A stretch of DNA of 64,000 nt from Halomonas sp. JB37 (GTDB lineage Bacteria > Pseudomonadota > Gammaproteobacteria > Pseudomonadales > Halomonadaceae): the NCBI RefSeq assembly GCF_002332255.1, contig NZ_NRGW01000001.1, forward strand, positions 186,001-250,000. Direction: 5' to 3'. Both the position numbers and the translations under genes were made by a program. This document shows positions 9,262 to 17,653 of this stretch, piece by piece. Every line of letters begins with the position of its first letter. Position 1 is the stretch's first letter. The notes under the pieces were generated by a model. That model worked only from the letters and a program-made list of their open reading frames with translations, was not told where the DNA came from and searched no databases.

Positions 9262-10006
9262 GCCAAGGCCCTGTATCCTGATCCCGGTGTACAACCACCC
9301 AGCGACGATCAACCCGCTCTGCGCGGAACTGGCGGCGCTTGAGATACCGCTGGTGCTGGTCGATGACGGCAGTGATCAGCCGTGTGCCGCCGCTCTGGAC
9401 CGTCTGGCGGAACAGGGTCATCACCTGCTGCGTCTTGAGGTTAATCAGGGTAAGGGCGCGGCGGTACGTGCTGGACTACGCTACGCCGAGCAGCTGGGGT
9501 TCAGCCATGCGCTTCAGGTCGATGCCGACGGCCAGCACGGCGTCGACGACCTGCCCGCGTTTCTCAGCGAACTCAAGGCGGCCCCAGATGCACTAATAGT
9601 GGGCTATCCCCGCTATGACGCCAGCGTGCCCAAAATGCGCTTTTATGGCCGCTACGCCACGCATATCTGGGTGTGGATAAATACCTTGTCGCTGGATATT
9701 CGCGACTCGATGTGTGGTGTCAGGCTCTATCCGGTGACGCCACTCAATCAAATACTCGCTCGCCACCCCTGCGGCAATCGCATGACCTTCGATACCGAAG
9801 TGCTGGTGCGCTGGCACTGGGCACAAGGCGCCATGATGCACCGGCCGGTACGCGTGCACTATCCCCGTGATGGCATCAGCCATTTTGCCGTGTGGCGCGA
9901 TAACCGGCAGATATCGCTGATGCATACGCGCCTGTTTTTCGGCATGTTGTGGCGCCTGCCGCGCTTGCTCGCCCGGCGCTGGCAGCCCAATGAGGTAAGC
10001 CCATGA
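9254..10006 (+). CDS. family 2 glycosyltransferase
   Basis: A 250-residue GT2 enzyme. ILIPVYNHPATI begins the GT-A fold, VDDGSD and the metal-binding VDADGQH (DxD) follow, then FDTEVLVRWHW, as in polyprenol-phosphate and lipid glycosyltransferases. There is no clear C-terminal membrane helix. I start it at the ATG at 9254, which has GGGAGGT upstream; the frame is open for 30 more codons inside the ligase gene. It is coupled by ATGA to the acyltransferase next door. It probably builds the sugar or lipid anchor of the polyene. The sugar donor is unknown. Confidence 0.85.
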   Translation: MAEPRPCILIPVYNHPATINPLCAELAALEIPLVLVDDGSDQPCAAALDRLAEQGHHLLRLEVNQGKGAAVRAGLRYAEQLGFSHALQVDADGQHGVDDLPAFLSELKAAPDALIVGYPRYDASVPKMRFYGRYATHIWVWINTLSLDIRDSMCGVRLYPVTPLNQILARHPCGNRMTFDTEVLVRWHWAQGAMMHRPVRVHYPRDGISHFAVWRDNRQISLMHTRLFFGMLWRLPRLLARRWQPNEVSP

Positions 10007-10944
10007 GCCGTCACTGGGCGCGAATCGGTGAGCGCGGCACGCTGCTGGGGATGACCCTGATGGTGGCCATACAGCGGCGCCTGGGCCGCTGGCCTTTTCG
10101 GCTGGCGCTATGGCCGGTGATGCTCTGGTATTTTCTCGTCCACACCACGGCGCGACGCGCTTCTCAGGCGTTCTTGCAACGCCTTTATCCCTCACTCAAG
10201 CAGCAGCCTGTCGCTCGTTGGTGGCAAAGCTACCGCCACTTTCTGGCCTTTGGCGAAACGCTGATGGACAAGGTTGAAGCATGGAGCGGCAATATTGCCG
10301 ACGAGCGCCTCGTGGGTAGCGGGGTCGAGCGCTTCACCACCGCGATTGAAGGTGGCCAAGGTGGATTGATCCTTGTCGCTCACCACGGCAACCTTGACGT
10401 TGTGAATGCGCTGACCGAACGCCATACTAATCTCGACCTGACGGTGATGATGCACACGCGTAATGCGCGCAAGTTCAATGCTCTGCTTGAACGTGTCACG
10501 GGCAAGCCGCGCCCACAGATTCTCGAAGTCAGCGACGTCACCCCCGCCACTGCTCAGACGCTGGCAGAACGCATCAACGCTGGTGGCTATATCGTAATCG
10601 CCGCCGACCGCCGTCCCCTGTCAGGCGAGCGGACCCAGCCGCTTGATTTTCTCGGCGACCAGGCACGCTTTCCGGAAGGCCCTTTCCGTCTGGCCACCTT
10701 GCTGCGTTGTCCACTCTATACGCTGGCCTGCGTGCGCGATGATGACAACTTCAGGATCGACTTTGAGCTGCTTGGCCACACCCAGGACCTGCCTCGTCGT
10801 CAGCGTGAAACATGGATTGCCGATGCCATGCAGGCGCATGCCAACCACCTGGCAGAACGCGTTCGGCGCCACCCGTTACAATGGTTCAATTTTTATCCCT
10901 TTTGGATGAACGACACTGGATACCTTCATGACGATACTGCGTGA
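10003..10944 (+). CDS. LpxL/HtrB-like lipid acyltransferase
   Basis: A 313-residue member of the lauroyl/myristoyl acyltransferase superfamily. An N-terminal hydrophobic stretch precedes the catalytic HHGNLD block (H-x4-D), and a later block around AADRRPLSGERTQ fits the family. It would transfer an acyl chain from ACP to a glycolipid or similar acceptor at the inner membrane. Coupled by ATGA to the GT2 gene and overlapping the ammonia lyase by 17 bases. My recollection is that some reference clusters carry GT2 and this acyltransferase as one polypeptide; here they are separate. Confidence 0.85.
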   Translation: MSRHWARIGERGTLLGMTLMVAIQRRLGRWPFRLALWPVMLWYFLVHTTARRASQAFLQRLYPSLKQQPVARWWQSYRHFLAFGETLMDKVEAWSGNIADERLVGSGVERFTTAIEGGQGGLILVAHHGNLDVVNALTERHTNLDLTVMMHTRNARKFNALLERVTGKPRPQILEVSDVTPATAQTLAERINAGGYIVIAADRRPLSGERTQPLDFLGDQARFPEGPFRLATLLRCPLYTLACVRDDDNFRIDFELLGHTQDLPRRQRETWIADAMQAHANHLAERVRRHPLQWFNFYPFWMNDTGYLHDDTA

Positions 10945-12496
10945 CTCGACGGCGGGCCCTCTCACCAGCGAGCCGCTCATTCTGGATGGCTCGATGGTCA
11001 GCCTTGAAGACGTACTGGCCGTTGCCGAAGGCCGCCGCCGCGCCATCCTGTCGACGACACCCGACTTTCGTCAGCGTATTGCCAAAGGCAATGTCTTTCT
11101 TGAGCGCCTGCTCGCAGAAGATGGCGTCGTCTACGGCGTTACCACCGGTTATGGCGACTCCTGCAACCGCGAAGTCTCCGCGTTTGATCTGGAACAACTG
11201 CCCCGCCAGCTATACACCTTTCATGGTTGCGGGCTGGGCGAGGCGCTGACGGTGGAAGCCGCACGGGCGGTGATCATGGTACGTCTGGTCTCGCTCTGTC
11301 GTGGCGTTTCAGGGGTCAGCATAGAGCTGCTTGAACGCTTGGTATGGCTGCTAGACCACGATGTAATACCGGTCATTCCGGAAGAGGGCTCTGTGGGGGC
11401 CAGCGGGGATCTTACGCCGCTCTCTTACCTGGCCGCCGTTTTATGCGGTGAGCGGGAGGTATTGCATGACGGCAAGAGGCGGCCTACGGCTGAGGTGTTC
11501 GCCGAGCATGGGCTTACAGCCTATCGCCTCAAGCCCAAAGAAGGTCTGGCACTGATGAACGGCACCGCGGTGATGACCGCGCTGAGCGTGTTCGCCTTTG
11601 CCCGCACCACCTATCTGGCGCAACTGGCCACGCGCATTACGGCGCTCAGCGTGCATGCGCTGAACGGCAACCCTTACCACTTTGATGCCGAGCTTTTCGC
11701 CGCCAAACCCCATCCGGGTCAGAACAAGGTAGCTCAACGCCTGCGCGAGGATCTCCACGCGCCCGAGTCGCCGCGCAACTCATCGCGTCTTCAGGACCGC
11801 TATTCGACGCGCTGCGCCCCGCATGTAATCGGCGTGGTGGAAGATGCTCTACCCTGGTGGCGCCAATTTCTCGAAAACGAACTCAACAGCGCCAACGACA
11901 ACCCGTTGATCGACGCCGAGCAAGGCAAGGTCATGCACGGCGGCCACTTTTACGGTGGCCATGTTGCCTTCGCCATGGACAGCCTCAAGCAGGCCGGTGC
12001 CAACCTCGCGGACCTGCTCGACCGCCAATTGGCGCTGCTGGTGGATGCGCGCTTCAATCATGGCTTGCCTAGCAACTTAAGCGGTGCCGCCCCCGAGCGG
12101 GCGAGCCTTAACCATGGCTACAAGGCCGTGCAAATAGGCGCGTCAGCATGGACCGCCGAAGCGTTAAAGCTAACCATGCCCGCCAGCGTCTTTTCGCGCT
12201 CCACCGAGTGCCACAATCAGGACAAGGTAAGCATGGGTACCATTGCCGCCCGCGATGCGCTGCGCATACTCACGCTGGTAGAGCAGGTCGCGGCCGCCAC
12301 TCTGCATGCCGCCTGCCAGGGGGTGGAACTGCGCAGCCAAATCAGCAATACGCCGCTGCCTGATCGCCTGGCTGACTTTTTGGCAGACTGCCGTCAGATT
12401 TTCCCCGCGCTGGGCGAAGACCGCGCCCTGGAACACGAGCTACGTACCCTCTGCGACTTGATTCGCCAACGCCATTGGAACCTATATGACGCTTGA
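10928..12496 (+). CDS. aromatic amino acid ammonia-lyase (HAL/PAL/TAL family)
   Basis: A 522-residue MIO-cofactor lyase. The self-cyclising Ala-Ser-Gly triad is at 158-160 within GSVGASGDLTPLSYL, and the catalytic tyrosine is Y69 in VYGVTTGYG. In a polyene cluster the expected role is to deaminate tyrosine or phenylalanine to 4-coumarate or cinnamate, the source of the aromatic starter. The two selectivity positions read F98-H99. Classical histidine lyases have S-H, phenylalanine lyases F-L and tyrosine lyases H-L, so the substrate is not settled by motif. No other hut gene is nearby, which argues against histidine catabolism. It starts inside the acyltransferase gene. Confidence 0.88.
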   Translation: MTILRDSTAGPLTSEPLILDGSMVSLEDVLAVAEGRRRAILSTTPDFRQRIAKGNVFLERLLAEDGVVYGVTTGYGDSCNREVSAFDLEQLPRQLYTFHGCGLGEALTVEAARAVIMVRLVSLCRGVSGVSIELLERLVWLLDHDVIPVIPEEGSVGASGDLTPLSYLAAVLCGEREVLHDGKRRPTAEVFAEHGLTAYRLKPKEGLALMNGTAVMTALSVFAFARTTYLAQLATRITALSVHALNGNPYHFDAELFAAKPHPGQNKVAQRLREDLHAPESPRNSSRLQDRYSTRCAPHVIGVVEDALPWWRQFLENELNSANDNPLIDAEQGKVMHGGHFYGGHVAFAMDSLKQAGANLADLLDRQLALLVDARFNHGLPSNLSGAAPERASLNHGYKAVQIGASAWTAEALKLTMPASVFSRSTECHNQDKVSMGTIAARDALRILTLVEQVAAATLHAACQGVELRSQISNTPLPDRLADFLADCRQIFPALGEDRALEHELRTLCDLIRQRHWNLYDA

Positions 12497-12926
12497 TGAT
12501 GGCAAACTGCCCTGCTACGAGACCGAGCTGACGATACCTTTTCATGATATCGACATGATGCAGGTGGCTTGGCACGGCCACTACGTCCGCTATCTGGAAA
12601 TCGCCCGCTGCGCCCTGCTCGATGCTCTGGATTACAACTATTCACAAATGCAGGCCTCAGGGTTTGCTTGGCCGGTAATCGACTTGCGCCTGCGCTACGC
12701 GGCACCCGTGCTATTCGCCCAGCGAATCGCCATCGAAGCGCGTCTGAGCGAGTGGGAGAATCGCCTCAAGATCGACTACACCATCCGTGATGCACAAACA
12801 CGCAAACGCCTGACGCGTGCGTGGAGCGTACAGGTGGCCGTCGGGACTGAAGACCATGAAATGCGCCTGGAATCACCGCCCGTTCTGCGAGAACGTCTGC
12901 TCGCTTGGCAGAAGGCCAATCCATGA
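12486..12926 (+). CDS. 4HBT/YbgC-type acyl-ACP/CoA thioesterase (ApeK type)
   Basis: A 146-residue hotdog thioesterase. The active-site region DIDMMQVAWHGHYVRYLEIAR matches the YbgC/4-hydroxybenzoyl-CoA pattern of an early aspartate followed by a G/A-H-Y-R-E run. It would release or proofread polyene or starter acyl chains. Overlaps the lyase by 11 bases and the next gene by ATGA. Confidence 0.85.
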   Translation: MTLDDGKLPCYETELTIPFHDIDMMQVAWHGHYVRYLEIARCALLDALDYNYSQMQASGFAWPVIDLRLRYAAPVLFAQRIAIEARLSEWENRLKIDYTIRDAQTRKRLTRAWSVQVAVGTEDHEMRLESPPVLRERLLAWQKANP

Positions 12927-13498
12927 TGCGCTCTATTAACGCGGCCTTTTTTGCCCGTGCCCTTTTTGCCCTCACCCTGGTGACTGCCAGCGCCAACGCG
13001 TGGGCGGCTCCCACCATCGATGACCTTGCCGAACGTCTGGCCGACAATGCACCCCAGTGCGGGCGCTTCGCGCAGACACGCTGGCTAGCCGATCTCAATA
13101 GCCAGCTGGATAGCCGCGGAACCTTTGAGCATCAAGATGAGGGCCTTGTCTGGCAAACAACCTCCCCTATCAATGACCGCGTGGTGCTGAGCGCAGACAA
13201 CGAAGAACTGCCGATGGGCTTTCAGGCGGTTGCTCCAGTGCTTAGTGGCCTGCTTTCCGGCGACTGGCAGGCGCTGGAGAGATACTTCACCATCGAGCTC
13301 AGCGATACCCAAGACGAATGGCAGGCCATGCTGACGCCTAGTAATGCGAACATCGCCCAACGGCTTGTCCACTTGCTGGTTCACGGTCACCAGCAGGTAG
13401 AGCGTGTCGAAATCCTGTTTACCAATGATGACCGGCTTGAGATTACCTTGAGCGCGGCGGATTGCGAGCGCCTTGACGACGATGACCGCATTCCGTGA
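12923..13498 (+). CDS. LolA-like periplasmic carrier (ApeL type)
   Basis: A 191-residue exported protein. Residues 1-26 form a Sec signal peptide ending ANAWA-AP. The mature part has the LolA-like arrangement of a short FAQTRWLADLNSQLDSRG segment followed by GLVWQTTSP. LolA-family proteins carry lipidic cargo across the periplasm. In pigment clusters this paralogue sits next to an MMPL exporter and probably receives the polyene lipid from it. The ATG at 12923 overlaps the thioesterase stop. Upstream in-frame codons to 12905 lie within the thioesterase and would spoil the signal peptide. Confidence 0.82.
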   Translation: MMRSINAAFFARALFALTLVTASANAWAAPTIDDLAERLADNAPQCGRFAQTRWLADLNSQLDSRGTFEHQDEGLVWQTTSPINDRVVLSADNEELPMGFQAVAPVLSGLLSGDWQALERYFTIELSDTQDEWQAMLTPSNANIAQRLVHLLVHGHQQVERVEILFTNDDRLEITLSAADCERLDDDDRIP

Positions 13499-15801
13499 GT
13501 GAAGCAACGCACCCCGGCCGCCTGGAGCGTCTGGCAGCTATCGGCTGGGCGGGGCTGCTGCTGGGCTGCGCCCTGCTCTTGGCTTTTCTGCTGAGTACAG
13601 GCGCGGCACTGGATACGCGCATCACCACGCTGTTGCCAGACACCCGCCAGGGGGCGCTACTCGAACAAGCCGAGCAGCATTTGACGCAGGCCTTCGAGGA
13701 TCGCTTCGTGCTGCTGGTGCGAGGCGAATCACCTGCTCGGCTGGTGGCGGATCTCAAGGCATACCTTAAAGAATCGGCCAGCGTCACAACCTTCGACGAT
13801 GACACGTTACAACAACCCGGCAGCGCCTTGTCAGCATACCGCTATCGACTGCTATCGCCGTCACTTGCGGCCGCCGATAGCGACGCTTGGGTGCAGCGGG
13901 GTCTGCGACAGCTGTTCACGCCGGGAAGTGACGTTGACCCACGTAAGGATCCCTTCGGCCTGTTTGATGCCTGGCGTGACCAGCGCCTAGCGGGCCCCCT
14001 TCGCTTGATCGGCGGCTTGCCAGCCGTGAGTGACGAGCACGCCCCCTGGTTCATCGTCAGCGGCCAGCTCACGGCGAGCCCCTACGATATGGCTATGCAG
14101 CAACGCCTTGTCGCGGCGCTGGCACACTTTACAGATGACTATCCTGAAGCTGAGCTGCTACGAAGCGGGCTGGTGTTCCACGCCTCCGCTGGTGCCGAGC
14201 AGGCCAAGCGCGAAACCTTGATCATCGGTATCGGTTCACTGCTGGGTATCGCCTTGCTGCTCTGGATCACCTTTCGGCGCGCTGCGATATTGGCCAGCCT
14301 GTTGTTGCCGGTGGCGTGTGGTCTGCTGTTGGCACTGCCGTTGACCTGGCTATTTTTTGGTACGCTCAACCTGCTGACGCTGGCCTTCGGCGCCAGCTTG
14401 ATCGGCATCGCGATAGATTACGCCCTGCATTTTCAGTGCGCTCGCCAGCTCGCGCCCGAACAGCCGCTGGCCAGACTTTGGCCGGGGCTGTTACTGGGCT
14501 TGGTATCCAGCCTTATCGCTTATCTCGTCCAGCTCGCTACGCCGCTGCCAGGGCTACGTCAGATGGCCACCTTCGTGGCGCTGGGACTGGTCGGTGCCTG
14601 GTTAACGGTGAGGCTTTGGTTGCCGTGGTTGACTCCGCGCCCGCATGCCGCCACCGCACGCATTGCTACCCGGCTCAACCGCCTGCGCTTACCCCCTCGC
14701 GCAACTAAGTATTGGGGGCTACTGGCCCTGCTTAGCGCTCTCGCGGTAGTCATAATCGCCACGCGGCTGTCCGCTGACGATGATCTTCGCCAGCTCAATC
14801 CTTCACCTGCCGAGCTAATCACCGAACAGCAGCGCGTGCAGACCCTGCTGGATAGCCCGACCGCCAGCCGCTACCTGTTGGTCACCGCCGCGCATGAAGG
14901 TGAACTATTGGAGCGGCTTGAAGCTCTGGACGCGGACCTTGCCGATCTAAAGGTGCAAGGGCACTTGACCCACTACCGCCACTTGGCACAATCGGTACCC
15001 TCCCCAGCGAGCCAAAATGCCAACCTTGAGCGTGTGCGTCAGGCTTACAACAACGCCCTGCCCCAGCTGATAGCCAAAGCAGGCCTTCCCCCGAGCTTGC
15101 TGAAAGCCGCTCAGCGCTCGCTTGAAAGTGTGCCGCTGCTGACGATCACGACCTGGCTTAGTACACCGGAAGGGCAGGCCGACACCATGCTCTGGCTAGG
15201 CGCCGTCGCCGCCGATGGCGATGGCGAGCATGCAGGCATGGCGGCATTAGTCACCCTGGGCGACGCCGATAGCACCGCCCAACAAGTGCTCTCCCAGCTC
15301 GCGGCACCGGCGCACGTGCTCTACCAAGATCGCGTCGCCACCTTATCCAACCATCTGTCGCAGCTTCGCGACCAGATCGCCCTGTGCCTGGCCATCGCCG
15401 TGGCGGGGCTGGCGCTGATATTTGGCATTCGCTATCGCGGGCGGGCCTGGCGCGTACTGCTACCGCCGCTGGGCGCACTGCTGGTAACCGTCGCACTATT
15501 GAGCGCCTTTAACATCGGCTTGACGCTTTTCCACCTGCTGGGATTGCTGTTGGTATTGGGTATCGGTCTCGATGCGGGCATTTTCAGCACGGAACACCCA
15601 GATAGCTCCGCCGCCTGGCTGGCCATTAGCCTGTCGTGTACCTCAAGCCTGCTGGCCTTCGGCCTACTGGCGTTCAGTGCCACCCCGGCGCTGCACTTCC
15701 TGGGGCTTACCTGCCTCATTGGCCTTGCATCGGCCTGGGCGCTTGTACCGTTTGCCAGAGCGGGCGCCCGGCCTTTCTCTTCTCGACAGGACACTCCCTG
15801 A
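13495..15801 (+). CDS. MMPL/RND-family exporter (ApeM type)
   Basis: A 768-residue inner-membrane transporter with the repeat architecture of MMPL exporters. One membrane helix near residues 15-35 and a large periplasmic domain are followed by five to six helices around 245-390. A second helix near 405-425, a second periplasmic domain and a terminal helix bundle (about 630-755) complete it. It probably flips or extrudes the lipid-linked polyene and hands it to the LolA-like protein encoded immediately upstream (GTGA overlap). No HAE1-type adaptor gene is present. Confidence 0.87.
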   Translation: MSEATHPGRLERLAAIGWAGLLLGCALLLAFLLSTGAALDTRITTLLPDTRQGALLEQAEQHLTQAFEDRFVLLVRGESPARLVADLKAYLKESASVTTFDDDTLQQPGSALSAYRYRLLSPSLAAADSDAWVQRGLRQLFTPGSDVDPRKDPFGLFDAWRDQRLAGPLRLIGGLPAVSDEHAPWFIVSGQLTASPYDMAMQQRLVAALAHFTDDYPEAELLRSGLVFHASAGAEQAKRETLIIGIGSLLGIALLLWITFRRAAILASLLLPVACGLLLALPLTWLFFGTLNLLTLAFGASLIGIAIDYALHFQCARQLAPEQPLARLWPGLLLGLVSSLIAYLVQLATPLPGLRQMATFVALGLVGAWLTVRLWLPWLTPRPHAATARIATRLNRLRLPPRATKYWGLLALLSALAVVIIATRLSADDDLRQLNPSPAELITEQQRVQTLLDSPTASRYLLVTAAHEGELLERLEALDADLADLKVQGHLTHYRHLAQSVPSPASQNANLERVRQAYNNALPQLIAKAGLPPSLLKAAQRSLESVPLLTITTWLSTPEGQADTMLWLGAVAADGDGEHAGMAALVTLGDADSTAQQVLSQLAAPAHVLYQDRVATLSNHLSQLRDQIALCLAIAVAGLALIFGIRYRGRAWRVLLPPLGALLVTVALLSAFNIGLTLFHLLGLLLVLGIGLDAGIFSTEHPDSSAAWLAISLSCTSSLLAFGLLAFSATPALHFLGLTCLIGLASAWALVPFARAGARPFSSRQDTP

Positions 15802-17087
15802 TGGTCACACAAGCAACGCAGCAGATAAAAACGCAAGACACCACCGATGTCGCCATCATCGGCGCGGGTCCTTCTGGCGCGGCGGCGGCGGCCTGGCTTG
15901 CCCAGCGGGGCCTAGATGTCCGTGTGATCGAGCGCAGCTGCTTTCCGCGCTTCTCCATCGGTGAAAGTTTATTGCCGCAGTGCATGGTGCATCTTGAGGC
16001 GTGTGGCCTGCTGGATGCCGCCAAGGCCGGCGGATTTCAAACCAAGAACGGGGCGGCCTTTACTTGGCGGGACCGCTACGCCGCCATCGATTTTCGCGAC
16101 AAGTTCAGCTCGGGCCCAGGCATCACGTGGCAGGTCGAACGCGCTGATTTCGACCAGCGCCTGATCGAAGGCGCCCGCCAGCTGGGCGCACAGGTTGAAT
16201 TTGATACCCGCGTTGACGCTTTCGTCGCAGACCCCGAACGGCCCCGCCTTACGTTGGTCGATGCCAATGGTGAACAGCGCTCGTTGCACGCGCGCTTTGT
16301 GCTGGATGCCAGCGGCTACGGACGCGTCCTGGCGCGCTTAACCGGCCTTGCCCGCCCCTCAACACTTGAGTCACGCTGTGCGTTGTTTACCCATATCGAG
16401 GGTCGTATCGATTACGCGCGTTACGACTGCGAGAAGATACTGATTGGCTTGCACCCTGAGCACCCTGGCATCTGGTATTGGCTGATTCCCTTTACCCATG
16501 GGCGGGCATCGGTCGGCGTCGTGGGTGACCGGGCAAAGCTGGAAACTGCGGGCATCAATGATAAAGAACGCCTATGGCACTTCATTCAGGCCGAGCCGAT
16601 GCTTGCCGAGCTGCTGGCAAACGCGAAAGCCACGCGCGATGTCAGCCGCCTGGAGGGGTATTCAGCTGATGTCGAGCAGCTGCATGGCCCCGGTTTTGCC
16701 CTACTGGGTAACGCAGGCGAGTTTCTTGATCCGGTTTTCTCTTCAGGCGTCACCATCGCTCTGGATTCGGCCCTGCGTGCCGCCCCCTTGGTCGAGCGCC
16801 AGCTTGCCGGTGAACACATCGATTGGGATAGTCAGTTTGAACAACCCTTGCGACGAGGCGTCGCCACCTTCCGAGAATTTGTTGACGCCTGGTACGATGG
16901 CCGCTTACCGCGCATCATCTTCAACGACCAGCAGATACCCCGCATACGCGCCATGATCAGTTCGGTGCTCGCCGGCTACGCCTGGGATGAAGACAATCCG
17001 TTCGTGGCTGCCAGCCGCCGACGGTTGAACAGCCTGGCAGAAGTGTGTACCGATAGGCACCGCCATAACGATGGGAAAGACGAATGA
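15801..17087 (+). CDS. FAD-dependent oxidoreductase with flavin-halogenase signatures
   Basis: A 428-residue flavoprotein. The Rossmann motif GAGPSG is at 21-26, followed by FPRFSIGESLLP. The flavin-dependent-halogenase signature WxWxIP is present as W225, W227, I229, P230. K82 in GFQTKNGAAF sits where phenol/pyrrole-type halogenases carry their catalytic lysine. Related aryl-polyene clusters also have FAD oxidoreductases, and xanthomonadins are brominated aryl polyenes, so halogenation of the ring or chain is possible. The same fold also includes non-halogenating reductases. The ATG at 15801 overlaps the exporter stop (TGATG). Confidence 0.8.
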   Translation: MVTQATQQIKTQDTTDVAIIGAGPSGAAAAAWLAQRGLDVRVIERSCFPRFSIGESLLPQCMVHLEACGLLDAAKAGGFQTKNGAAFTWRDRYAAIDFRDKFSSGPGITWQVERADFDQRLIEGARQLGAQVEFDTRVDAFVADPERPRLTLVDANGEQRSLHARFVLDASGYGRVLARLTGLARPSTLESRCALFTHIEGRIDYARYDCEKILIGLHPEHPGIWYWLIPFTHGRASVGVVGDRAKLETAGINDKERLWHFIQAEPMLAELLANAKATRDVSRLEGYSADVEQLHGPGFALLGNAGEFLDPVFSSGVTIALDSALRAAPLVERQLAGEHIDWDSQFEQPLRRGVATFREFVDAWYDGRLPRIIFNDQQIPRIRAMISSVLAGYAWDEDNPFVAASRRRLNSLAEVCTDRHRHNDGKDE

Positions 17088-17653
17088 CCATTACGTTGTT
17101 TCGCTTGACCTGTCAGACAGGGTTACTCATCGCCCTATTTCTGCTGCTCGGCTGTGCCGGGCAGCCGATGGCAGGTGTGCCCAGCCTCGCGACACTCCCG
17201 GCGATGGAAACGCAGAGGCAACGCCTGACGTTTGAACATAATAACCAGCGGCATGAGATGATTGGCATTCTGCGCCACGACGAAAAGACGTTGCGTCTGG
17301 TCATACTAAGCCCACAAGGCCAGCGCCTGCTGACCCTGATACACGACGACAACGGCAGTCGCTTTCAACACGATGCCGCCTTTGAGCCGCCTTTTACCGC
17401 TGAGTGGCTGGCGAGTCGGTTGAGCTGGAACCTGTGGCCCGCGCCTGCTATCGAACAAACCTTCCTCTCCAACGCGTGGTCAATGCAAGAGGATGAGACA
17501 GGGCGCACGATACGCTATCGACAGCGCGTCATTGCGCGAATCAGCGGTAACTCGGCATGCGCGTTAATTGACGACGTTGAGGCAGACTACCGTCTGTATA
17601 TCATGCCCCTTAGTGACACCGATCAGGCAGCCGCTCCATGTTTAACTCCTTGA
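17084..17653 (+). CDS. DUF3261 outer-membrane lipoprotein (ApeN type)
   Basis: A 189-residue lipoprotein: a hydrophobic signal of about 23 residues ends in the lipobox LLGC, and the next residues AGQ are compatible with outer-membrane sorting. The mature part matches the DUF3261 proteins typical of aryl-polyene clusters, with RHEMIGILRHDEKTLRLV and a LIDDVEADYRLYI tail. By position it could be the outer-membrane acceptor for pigment delivered by the LolA-like carrier, much as LolB is for lipoproteins. That role is inferred. Linked by ATGA overlap to the flavoprotein gene. Confidence 0.8.
   Translation: MTITLFRLTCQTGLLIALFLLLGCAGQPMAGVPSLATLPAMETQRQRLTFEHNNQRHEMIGILRHDEKTLRLVILSPQGQRLLTLIHDDNGSRFQHDAAFEPPFTAEWLASRLSWNLWPAPAIEQTFLSNAWSMQEDETGRTIRYRQRVIARISGNSACALIDDVEADYRLYIMPLSDTDQAAAPCLTP

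Noticed and set aside
10928..12496. Assignment as histidine ammonia-lyase (hutH) of histidine catabolism
   Set aside because: No hutU, hutI or hutG nearby, the gene overlaps pigment genes on both sides, and the selectivity pair differs from HutH.
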